Positions 1 through 6,400 of a stretch of 19,346 bases of DNA are shown here, in pieces. The DNA is from Chersky-840 sp035532735 (GTDB lineage: Bacteria > Actinomycetota > Acidimicrobiia > Acidimicrobiales > UBA8190). The translations under genes were made by a program, and so were the position numbers. Where the stretch lies: contig DATKQM010000027.1 in the NCBI GenBank assembly GCA_035532735.1, positions 1-19,346 of the forward strand, given 5' to 3'. The number at the start of each line of letters is the position of its first letter. Position 1 is the first letter of the stretch. Under the pieces are notes generated by a model, which saw only the letters and a program-made list of their open reading frames with translations, did not search any database and was not told the origin of the DNA.

Positions 1-342
1 GGGGTCGCCGAAGGCGGTGGTGAGCTGATCGCCGTCGAGGCGGTAGCCGACCGCTCCGTACTCGCGGGCCACGGTCACCGGTGTCGAAGCCAGTGCCTGG
101 TCGCTCGGGCGATCGTGGTCGAGGTCGACCACGGGCAGCCTGGTGAGCTGAGAGAGCAGACCGAGGACCACCTCTTGGGACGTGACGTCGCGCGAGATGA
201 GCAGGGCCGGGAACGAGGAGCCTCGATCGGTCGCCTCGTTGAGAACGGGCGCGACCTCGGCGTCGGTGGCATAGCCATCGGTGACGATGGAATGCGCCAG
301 TCGCCGGGCCCATTCGACGCGTGTGGCGGCAGAGGGGCTCAT
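1..342 (-). CDS. PilB/GspE-type ATPase, N-terminal part (runs off left edge)
   Basis: Reading from ATG at 342 to base 1 gives 114 open codons with no stop, so the gene continues beyond the window. The visible part resembles the N-terminal MshEN/GspE_N domain of type II secretion and type IV pilus assembly ATPases: paired helices (about residues 20-70) followed by a LPVVDLD strand near residues 69-75 and an alpha/beta segment (VAREYGAVGYRLDGDQL). The glutamine expected just before the GLPFVDL-like strand is replaced, so c-di-GMP binding cannot be assumed. The start overlaps the stop of the upstream pilB-like gene by four bases (ATGA), which implies one transcript and coupled translation. The ATPase core with Walker motifs would lie outside the window, so this could also be a stand-alone MshEN protein. 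Confidence 0.7.
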   Translation of the reverse strand, partial: MSPSAATRVEWARRLAHSIVTDGYATDAEVAPVLNEATDRGSSFPALLISRDVTSQEVVLGLLSQLTRLPVVDLDHDRPSDQALASTPVTVAREYGAVGYRLDGDQLTTAFGDP

Positions 343-2957
343 GCGACCACCCGGAGCACTTCCTCGAGGGTTGTCTCACCCTCGAGCGCCTTGCGGACGC
401 CACTCTGTCGTAGGGTCACCATGCCCTGTTCGACTGCGAGTTTGTGGATGTCATCAGCCGTACCTCCCTCGATGATCAACCGCTCAACGTCTTCGGTGAC
501 GACGAGGAGCTCGAGGAGCGCTTTGCGCCCCCGATATCCGGTGTTCGAACAAGCTGGGCAGCCCGCGGCCCGATACAACGTGGGTGCGGCGGTGTCGGCG
601 TAGATCTCGGCCGGCTTCCATCCCGCCGCCACGATGTCCGCCTCGGTGGCCTCGAAGGGCTCTCGGCAGTGCACGCACAGCCGACGCGCCAGCCGCTGGG
701 CCAGGGCACCGGTGACGGCGGAGGTGACGAGAAAGGGCTCGATTCCCATTTCGACCAGACGCATCGGGGTGCTGGCGGCGTTATTGGTGTGCAAGGTGGC
801 CAGGACCATGTGACCGGTGAGTGCCGCTTCGATCGAGATCAGAGCGGTCTCCCGGTCACGGATCTCACCCACGAGCACGATGTCGGGGTCCGATCGCAGG
901 ATCGACCGCAACGCGGCGGCGAAGGTGAGGCCGGCCTTGACGTTGAGCTGCACCTGACTGATGCCCTTGATGCGGAGCTCGACGGGGTCCTCGACCGTGA
1001 TGATGTTCTTCTCGGGGTTGTTGAGGGCCGCCAACGTGGCATACAGCGTGGTGGTCTTGCCCGACCCGGTCGGGCCTGTGACCAGGATGGTCCCGTAGGG
1101 CCGGTTGAAGATCTCCTTGTAGATCGCCATCAGGTCGGCGTCGAAACCGAGTTGTTCGAAGTCCATGACCACGTTGGTCTTGTCCAGGACTCGCATGACG
1201 ACCTTCTCGCCGTAGATGGTGGGCAGCGTGGCCATGCGCAGGTCGATGGGCCGGTTTCCCACCGACAGGGAAAGACGGCCGTCCTGGGGCAGCCGGTGCT
1301 CGGCGATGTTGAGGTCCGCCATGACCTTGAGACGCGTGGTCACCGCCGACGCGATCGCTCGGGGCGCCGTCGAGATGTCATGGAGGACGCCGTCGATCCG
1401 GTACCGGATCCGGAGATTCTCCCCCGTCGGCTCCACGTGGATGTCCGAGGCCCGCTCGTTGAGGGCCTGGAGGACGAGAAGGTTCACGTAACGAACGATG
1501 GGGGCGTCGTCGACGACGGCCTGGATGTTCCCCAGCCCTTCGTCGCCGAAGTCCTCGAAGTCCGATGCCGCCGCCGTGGCGACCTCGCTGGCATCCCCGC
1601 CCTGGCGGTAGGCCTTGTCGATGTAGGTACCGATCTGCGTCCGGGTGGCCACGACGGTGATGAAGTTGCGCCCGATGATGGTGCGGAGGTCGTCCATGGC
1701 GAAGACGTCGGTGGGGTTGGATGCCGCCACCACGGGGACACCGTCGCGCAGGGCGATGACGAGAACGTTGTGGTGCCGGGCCGTCGCCTCGGGCAGGTGG
1801 TAGGCGGCCGCGAAGTCGACGCTTTGGATCTCGAGGTCGACGAATTCGAGGCCCATCTCCTGAGCCATGCCCCACATGAGGTCCGCTTCGGTCACAAGAC
1901 CACGAAGCGTCAGGATGCGAGCGATGGCTTGGCCGGACCGGGCCCGCTCTTCGAGGACTTCTTGCATCTCCTCGAGCGTGACGCGCTCGCCCTCGACGAG
2001 GACACGCGCCAGGGGCGGGAAGCCGGCCAACCCCTCGGGGACCTCCTCGTTGTCGACGACGTCGCTCTTCTGTTCGAACTCGCCGACGACTTCGTCGACC
2101 AGGTCGGCGGCAGCGACCACGTCGTCCACCGTTTCGGCGGGGGCCTCGACAGGTTGATCGATCTCCGGCACGTCGTCGACCCCGAGACCCTCGGACGCGA
2201 TGGGGTCGGCTGAAGCCGGCGTCAGATCGGCGACACGGTTGGTCCCGAGGGTGGTGTCGATCGCCTCGAGCGCGGCGGCGAGGACATCCTCGGGCCGCTG
2301 ATGGCTCAGGGGTGCGTCGGAGACCTCGGGCTCTGTGGACATTGGGGAGGGTGCTGTCGAAACGGACACTGGCGTTGGGTCGGTTGCCACGTCTGCACCG
2401 TTCGCGGCCGGGGTGCTCCCGGGAGGCGTGAGCGGAGAGAGAGGCGGCAGCGTTGGCATGGGCGGGGGCGGAGATGCGACGGCGCGCGTCTCGGTCTCGG
2501 GTTGCACCGACTCCGTCGCGGGCGCTTTCGACTGGGTCCGCTCCGCCCCGGTGATGGTCGCGCTCGATGCAGGCGACGGGAGCGTCGACGTCGAGGGCTG
2601 GGAACCGCTCGGCGTGGACTTGCGCTTGGCCGCGCCGTTGGTGGGCTCGCCGTAGATGCGGACCAGGCACGAGTCGATCTGCTCTCCGCTGGCGACGACG
2701 GCGACGAACTCTCGACCGATCACCGCCCGGAGATCGTCCATGGCGACGACGTCGGCCGGGTTCGACATGGCCACCACGGGCGCGCCGAACTTGCGGCCGA
2801 TGGGAACCACGTGATGCTTGCGGGCGACGGAGACGGGAATCACATTGGACGCGCTGGCATCCAGGTTGAACCGCTCCAGGTCCACAAACTCGAGGTGGTG
2901 TTCGTCCGCGAGCATCCGAACGGCATCCACGTTGCTCATGCTGAGATGCATCGGCAT
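339..2957 (-). CDS. pilB: Type IV pilus assembly ATPase, PilB/GspE family, with two MshEN-like domains
   Basis: This 872-residue hexameric motor ATPase should power pilin extension at the inner membrane. Residues 7-102 form a shortened MshEN-like domain. Residues 105-215 are a Pro/Ser/Thr-rich linker and 215-305 an acidic stretch. A second, fuller MshEN domain spans about 312-452. The ATPase core follows: Walker A GPTGSGKTT (628-636), Asp box VEDPVE (about 655), Walker B DPDIVLVGE (690-698), His box TGHMVLATLHT (714-724), and a zinc motif CVHC (761-764) with CPAC (800-803). At 872 residues it is much longer than the usual ~560-570, because of the duplicated domain and linker. ATG 2957 is the earliest possible start, since TAG lies immediately upstream in frame; ATG 2939 is an alternative. 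The ribosome binding site is weak. The gene overlaps the next ATPase gene by four bases. Confidence 0.93.
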   Translation of the reverse strand: MPMHLSMSNVDAVRMLADEHHLEFVDLERFNLDASASNVIPVSVARKHHVVPIGRKFGAPVVAMSNPADVVAMDDLRAVIGREFVAVVASGEQIDSCLVRIYGEPTNGAAKRKSTPSGSQPSTSTLPSPASSATITGAERTQSKAPATESVQPETETRAVASPPPPMPTLPPLSPLTPPGSTPAANGADVATDPTPVSVSTAPSPMSTEPEVSDAPLSHQRPEDVLAAALEAIDTTLGTNRVADLTPASADPIASEGLGVDDVPEIDQPVEAPAETVDDVVAAADLVDEVVGEFEQKSDVVDNEEVPEGLAGFPPLARVLVEGERVTLEEMQEVLEERARSGQAIARILTLRGLVTEADLMWGMAQEMGLEFVDLEIQSVDFAAAYHLPEATARHHNVLVIALRDGVPVVAASNPTDVFAMDDLRTIIGRNFITVVATRTQIGTYIDKAYRQGGDASEVATAAASDFEDFGDEGLGNIQAVVDDAPIVRYVNLLVLQALNERASDIHVEPTGENLRIRYRIDGVLHDISTAPRAIASAVTTRLKVMADLNIAEHRLPQDGRLSLSVGNRPIDLRMATLPTIYGEKVVMRVLDKTNVVMDFEQLGFDADLMAIYKEIFNRPYGTILVTGPTGSGKTTTLYATLAALNNPEKNIITVEDPVELRIKGISQVQLNVKAGLTFAAALRSILRSDPDIVLVGEIRDRETALISIEAALTGHMVLATLHTNNAASTPMRLVEMGIEPFLVTSAVTGALAQRLARRLCVHCREPFEATEADIVAAGWKPAEIYADTAAPTLYRAAGCPACSNTGYRGRKALLELLVVTEDVERLIIEGGTADDIHKLAVEQGMVTLRQSGVRKALEGETTLEEVLRVVA

Positions 2958-3035
2958 CTACCGAGCCCGGATTGAACGCCCTCGGTGGCCAGGAGCCGCC
3001 CGCTCAGGGCAACGGGGCCTCCGAAGCGGCCGTGG

Positions 3036-3041
3036 TAGCGT
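3036..3041 (+). promoter_or_regulatory. Candidate -10 element for the prepilin-peptidase-like gene
   Basis: TAGCGT fits the actinobacterial TAnnnT -10 pattern and lies about 57 bases before the TTG start. The same hexamer, in a similar gcGGTAGCGTGAC context, precedes dxs. No convincing -35 is seen. The 140-base gap between the divergent pilB-like gene and this gene holds nothing else clear. Confidence 0.3.
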
Positions 3042-3097
3042 GACCGCCTTGTGAATGAGCCGGGCCCTCATGGCCTTTTCCCAGGTCAGGGGCACAG

Positions 3098-3910
3098 TTG
3101 ATAGCTCGGACCCTGGGGGTGGCCGCCGGTGCCGGCAACCGGGTGGCGGTCACATTGGCGGCCGCGATTTTCGGGCTCGTGATCGGATCCTTCCTCAACG
3201 TCGTCGTCTACCGGGTCCCGCGGGGCCTGTCAGTGGTCCAGCCCGGATCGTTCTGCCCGTCGTGCGGGACACCGATCCGCTCCTCTGACAACGTGCCCGT
3301 CGTCTCGTGGCTGATCCTCGGGGCCAAATGCCGACATTGCGGGGAGCCCATCTCGGCGCGGTACCCCCTTGTCGAGTTCATCACCGGAGCCCTGTTCGCC
3401 GCCTTGGCGTGGGTGCTCGGGGCACACTGGGCGGTCCCGGGTATGTGCGTCTTGGGCGCCTCCGCACTGGCCCTGGCCGTCATCGAGCTCGATGGGCTCC
3501 CCCCGCCGGGCGCGGTTTCGCTCATCGGAGGGGGCATCGGCGCCGTGGCGCTCGGGGCGGCGGCGATCGCCGACCGCCATTGGTGGCATCTGGGAGACAT
3601 GCTCATCGGCATCGGCGTGGCGACCTTCGTGGGCGGCACGCTGGGGTGGGTCGCCCGTCGACGTGGGACCTCCATGTCGCCCTGGGCCCTGATCCCCGCT
3701 GGTGCGATGACCGGGTGGGTCGGCGGCCAAGGGGCCGTGATCGGAGCGGCCGTCACCTTCATCGCTCTCGTTGGATCACTGACTTTCTTGCGAGCGCCAC
3801 GAGGTCCCGGTGGTGCGTTACCGAGGTTCGCGGTCGCGGGCGCAGGCTTGCTCGGAGCGGGCGCGGCAGTCCTGGGCGGGTTCCTGGCGGGCCGCTCGAT
3901 CGGGATCTGA
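3098..3910 (+). CDS. Prepilin peptidase (A24)-like membrane protein, peptidase residues apparently lost
   Basis: The protein has 270 residues, the usual PilD length. Residues 18-40 hold a membrane helix with GSFLNVVVYRVPRG, typical of the PilD N-terminal domain. The zinc/methylase region has CPSC (53-56) and CRHC (78-81) followed by SARYPLVE (about 87-93). Several hydrophobic helices follow. In functional A24 enzymes the first catalytic Asp sits in a (L/I)DLDxxxLPD context and the second in GxGDxK. Here the matching segments read IELDGLPPPG (Glu at 130) and GTSMSPWALIP (Pro at 195). Their spacing of 65 matches the family, so both aspartates seem replaced. The N-methylation half may still act, or the protein may be a degenerate paralogue. 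The TTG start is preceded by AGGGG (3088-3092); GTG 3119 is an alternative. The gene converges on pilT. Confidence 0.85.
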   Translation: MIARTLGVAAGAGNRVAVTLAAAIFGLVIGSFLNVVVYRVPRGLSVVQPGSFCPSCGTPIRSSDNVPVVSWLILGAKCRHCGEPISARYPLVEFITGALFAALAWVLGAHWAVPGMCVLGASALALAVIELDGLPPPGAVSLIGGGIGAVALGAAAIADRHWWHLGDMLIGIGVATFVGGTLGWVARRRGTSMSPWALIPAGAMTGWVGGQGAVIGAAVTFIALVGSLTFLRAPRGPGGALPRFAVAGAGLLGAGAAVLGGFLAGRSIGI

Positions 3911-3922
3911 TCCGCCCCGGAT

Positions 3923-3939
3923 ACGCCGGCGGGCGGCGT
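3923..3939. terminator. Hairpin between convergent pilD-like gene and pilT
   Basis: ACGCCG and CGGCGT pair over six bases around a five-base loop, in the 35-base gap between two convergent stop codons. There is no T tract, so this is a weak bidirectional terminator candidate. Confidence 0.35.
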
Positions 3940-3945
3940 CAGCGG

Positions 3946-5064
3946 TCAGGACGCAGCGGAGGCGACGAATCCGCGACCCGTCGCCACGATCCCCATCCGC
4001 TCGAGCCTCACCTTGAGGTCGTGCGGGTTGCTCGCCGCGTTCATGGCCTCGCGCAAGTCGATCACTTCGTCGCGGAGTAACTCGGCCAAGGACTGGTCGA
4101 AGGTCTGCATGCCGTAGTACTCGCCCTCCGCCATGATTTCGTTGATGTCCGAGGTCTGCACCGGATCGAGGATCGCCTGTTGGATCCGCCCGTTGACGAC
4201 CATGATCTCGAGCGCCGGAACCCGGCCCTTGCCGTCGGCGCGGGGGATGAGGCGTTGACAGATGGTTCCCGTGAGCGCCCCGGCCAGGCTCACTCGAACC
4301 TGTCCCTGTTGATGGGGTGGGAAGAAGTCGACGATGCGGTTCACCGTCTCGGTCGCGGTCGTGGTGTGGAGGGTCGAGAACACCAAGTGTCCGGTCTCTG
4401 CCGCGGTCAACGCGGTGTGGACTGTCTCAGGGTCGCGCATCTCCCCCACCAGGATCACGTCAGGGTCCTGGCGCAGAATCGTCCGCATGGCGGAGCTGAA
4501 ACTGTCGGTGTCGAACCCGACCTCGCGTTGATCGATGGCAGCGAGGTCGTCCTTGTGGAGGTACTCGATGGGATCTTCGATCGTGATGACGTGGCACGAC
4601 CGGACGTGGTTGATGTGATCGACCATGGCGGCCAACGTCGTGGTCTTGCCCGATCCGGTCGGACCCGTCACGAGGACCAGTCCCCGGTGGTGCTCGCTCA
4701 GCCGGCGTACGACGTCGGGCAGCCGCAAGTCCTCGAACGTGGCGGCATTGGTCTGCACCCGTCGCATGGCCAGGGCCACCGACGAACGTTGGTAGAAGGC
4801 GTTGGTACGGAACCGTCCGAGACCCGGGACGGCATAGGCGAAGTCGGCCTCGCGCTTGTCGTCGAAGGTCTCGAGAATCTTGGGCGGCATGATCGCGCGG
4901 GCCAAAGAGAGGGTGTCTTCTTCGGTGAAATCCGCTTCGCCATCGAGGGTGCGCAGGAGCCCGTCGACGCGTACGCGCGGCGGGGCACCCGCCTTGATGT
5001 GCATGTCCGAGCCGTCGAGATCGGCAAGGATGCGGAGCAGTCGGTCGAGGTTGTCGCGGTTCAT
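3946..5064 (-). CDS. pilT: Type IV pilus retraction ATPase PilT
   Basis: The 372-residue protein has the normal PilT length and would power pilus retraction and twitching from the cytoplasmic face of the membrane. The N-terminal PAS-like domain begins SDMHIKAGAPPRVRVDG (19-35). The RecA-like core has Walker A GPTGSGKTTT (134-143), Asp box TIEDPIEY (161-168), Walker B DPDVILVGEMRD (200-211) and His box TGHLVFSTLHT (224-234). The C-terminal region reads YYGMQTFDQSL (316-326), as in PilT. It lacks the MshEN domains and zinc motif of PilB, which separates it from the extension ATPase. The ATG start at 5064 is preceded by GAGG at suitable spacing. The promoter is not obvious; the 229-base divergent gap upstream carries a direct repeat and a palindrome described separately. 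Confidence 0.93.
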   Translation of the reverse strand: MNRDNLDRLLRILADLDGSDMHIKAGAPPRVRVDGLLRTLDGEADFTEEDTLSLARAIMPPKILETFDDKREADFAYAVPGLGRFRTNAFYQRSSVALAMRRVQTNAATFEDLRLPDVVRRLSEHHRGLVLVTGPTGSGKTTTLAAMVDHINHVRSCHVITIEDPIEYLHKDDLAAIDQREVGFDTDSFSSAMRTILRQDPDVILVGEMRDPETVHTALTAAETGHLVFSTLHTTTATETVNRIVDFFPPHQQGQVRVSLAGALTGTICQRLIPRADGKGRVPALEIMVVNGRIQQAILDPVQTSDINEIMAEGEYYGMQTFDQSLAELLRDEVIDLREAMNAASNPHDLKVRLERMGIVATGRGFVASAAS

Positions 5065-5107
5065 GAAGGCCTCAGCTTAAACGACAACCTCGGCTACTCC
5101 AACTGTT

Positions 5108-5136
5108 TTCGTGGCGAATTCAGCGCTCTTCGTGGC
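5108..5136. repeat. Direct repeat TTCGTGGC, 21-base period, in pilT divergent intergenic region
   Basis: TTCGTGGC occurs at 5108-5115 and again at 5129-5136, each followed by A-rich sequence (GAA, AAAAA). The period of 21 bases is about two helical turns, so both copies face the same side of the DNA. They lie 44-72 bases upstream of the pilT start. A dimeric regulator site is possible; the regulator is unknown. Confidence 0.35.
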
Positions 5137-5163
5137 AAAAATCGCTCGTGCCAGCGTGGGATA

Positions 5164-5179
5164 TGGGACTTTCGACCCA
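5164..5179. promoter_or_regulatory. Palindromic box TGGGACTTTCGACCCA (DevR/DosR-like candidate)
   Basis: The box has TGGG/CCCA outer arms and the core GGGACTTTCGACCC. It resembles the mycobacterial DosR/DevR consensus GGGACTWWAGTCCC but differs from it at two core positions. It lies between divergent pilT and the 164-residue membrane protein, about 100 bases from pilT and 115 from the other gene. The assignment to this regulator is inference only. Confidence 0.3.
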
Positions 5180-5293
5180 GGCCGAGCCCAGGCCGGACCG
5201 GGGTCGTTGACCTCGGCGGTCGCACGCGTCAAGGTCTTGAGCCAGGATCCGGGCTGCCCGGCGCGGGGACACGAGGCAATGCAGGTACCCCTG

Positions 5294-5788
5294 ATGACGA
5301 TGAACGAGCCGGAGTCCCAAGGCGCTGCGCCTCCGACGTTGTACGGGGGACCCCTGGTGCTCTCCGACGTCTACCTCCTGACCGCCGAGAGCGGAGGGAA
5401 CGTCGCAGTCCCGGGCCTCACGATCGTCCTCGACGGTTCGGGACTCACGGTTCGCAAACCCGATGGTGATGTCGGGGCCGTCGTGCCGTGGGGAGACGTT
5501 TCGGGGCTCGTCGCCGACAAGCGGATCCGTACTCCCGCCGGACATCCCGGCGTCATCGTCGAGGCGGTGACGGCCTCTCGCACCCACCGCTTCGTCGTCC
5601 CCAGCGAGAACCCCGATGGGCTCGAATACGAGGTCACACAGCTCGCCAGCGCGGTCCTCAGTGGCCAACCGGTACCCCCATCCGGCTCCAGACCGCGATC
5701 CGGAGTGCTGACCGCAGCACTCGTAGTCGTGGCGCTGGCCATAATCGCGCTTGGTGTACTCATTGCGACCGGGACCGTGAAATTTTGA
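5294..5788 (+). CDS. Unknown tail-anchored membrane protein next to pilT
   Basis: The product has 164 residues and no family I can name. Residues 40-105 look like a compact beta-rich domain (GLTIVLDGSGLTVRKPDGDVGAVVPWGDVSGL and HRFVVPSENP read in separate strands), reminiscent of bacterial PH-like folds. Residues 106-123 form an amphipathic helix, 124-136 a Pro/Ser/Arg linker, and 137-158 a single hydrophobic helix close to the C terminus. This gives a cytoplasmic domain tail-anchored in the membrane. I chose ATG 5294 because an AGG lies eight bases before it. The frame stays open back to 5111, and ATG 5279 (GAGG only two bases away) and ATG 5300 are alternatives. Divergence from pilT suggests, but does not show, a pilus-related role. 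Confidence 0.7.
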   Translation: MTMNEPESQGAAPPTLYGGPLVLSDVYLLTAESGGNVAVPGLTIVLDGSGLTVRKPDGDVGAVVPWGDVSGLVADKRIRTPAGHPGVIVEAVTASRTHRFVVPSENPDGLEYEVTQLASAVLSGQPVPPSGSRPRSGVLTAALVVVALAIIALGVLIATGTVKF

Positions 5789-5899
5789 GCAACAGATTCA
5801 CCTGACGAAGCGTGGCAAGTCAGCCACGCGCGATCGATCGTCACACAATCGCAATACGGTTGAGGCTTGATCGTCGGGCTTTTGGGCGATGATCCAAGC

Positions 5900-6196
5900 A
5901 TGGAACCGCTCGTCCTGGAGTCCTGTCACAGCACCTGGCTCTTCGATATCGAACGGATGCGCTTCCGGCGCGTCTTGAAGGGCCTCGATCTCGACAGCCA
6001 TCCCGCGTCCACCGGATGGCGCCCGTACTTCGGACTCGACATCGACCCGGTGTCTGAGTCCTTTGTGGTGTTGCTGAACCCCGAAGGCACGCGTCTGCTC
6101 AGGTCATGGCGCCATGTCGAGCACTGCGCGCAGTGCGGTGGGGAAGCCACGGGCGAGCTCTCCCTCGATGACCTCCGGAGCGCGGCCCGGGCTTGA
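5900..6196 (+). CDS. Small conserved-looking protein with C-terminal CxxC motif, function unknown
   Basis: The ORF encodes 98 residues from ATG 5900 (MEPLVLESCHSTWLFD). It has a Trp/Phe-rich N-terminal half with the segment GWRPYFGLDIDP, then SFVVLLNPEGTRLLRSWRH, and ends with HCAQCGG, a possible half zinc knuckle or redox CxxC. It has no signal peptide and no membrane segment. Codon usage matches its neighbours and the frame is intact, so it is probably real. A TTG at 5867 would add eleven residues. TACGGT at 5855-5860 could be a -10 element. No strong ribosome binding site is visible. A perfect eight-base-pair hairpin follows the stop. I do not recognise a characterised family. Confidence 0.65.
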   Translation: MEPLVLESCHSTWLFDIERMRFRRVLKGLDLDSHPASTGWRPYFGLDIDPVSESFVVLLNPEGTRLLRSWRHVEHCAQCGGEATGELSLDDLRSAARA

Positions 6197-6205
6197 TCGA
6201 GGTGA

Positions 6206-6224
6206 GGCCGGACGCAGTCCGGCC
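6206..6224 (+). terminator. Hairpin after the 98-residue gene
   Basis: GGCCGGAC and GTCCGGCC form a perfect eight-base-pair stem with loop GCA, ten bases after the TGA stop. There is no T tract, which is common in high-GC actinobacteria. The rest of the 204-base gap to 6400 shows only a possible -10 (TACTGT, 6330-6335). Confidence 0.5.
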
Positions 6225-6400
6225 CAACAGAAGGGATCCGGAACACCACGCGAGAGCCCACCTCGCCGCTCCGGCCCGACCGGGTGCGCATGCGCTCGGA
6301 TTCGACTTTCCGCGTCGGCGTCTGCTGACTACTGTTTTCGCTCCTGGTCTTGTTGCAATTCAGCAGGTCAGCCGGGTTGGCTGGGGGGGAAAGTCCGGGC

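Noticed and set aside
444..2213. Long plus-strand open frame of 589 codons opposite the pilB-like gene
   Set aside because: The minus strand encodes a clear ATPase with all motifs; the opposite frame is an Asp/Arg/Gly-rich shadow typical of GC-rich DNA.
6384..6400. GGAAAGTCCGGGC, identical to part of the conserved core of bacterial RNase P RNA
   Set aside because: The rest of the RNA is missing: no ACAGAA/CCGGCTTA 3' core within 400 bases, and the following sequence is coding. Treated as a chance match.
6197..6400. Possible c-di-GMP riboswitch before the 504-residue gene in a pilus region
   Set aside because: No conserved GEMM core or tetraloop-receptor arrangement can be found; only a terminator-like hairpin is present.
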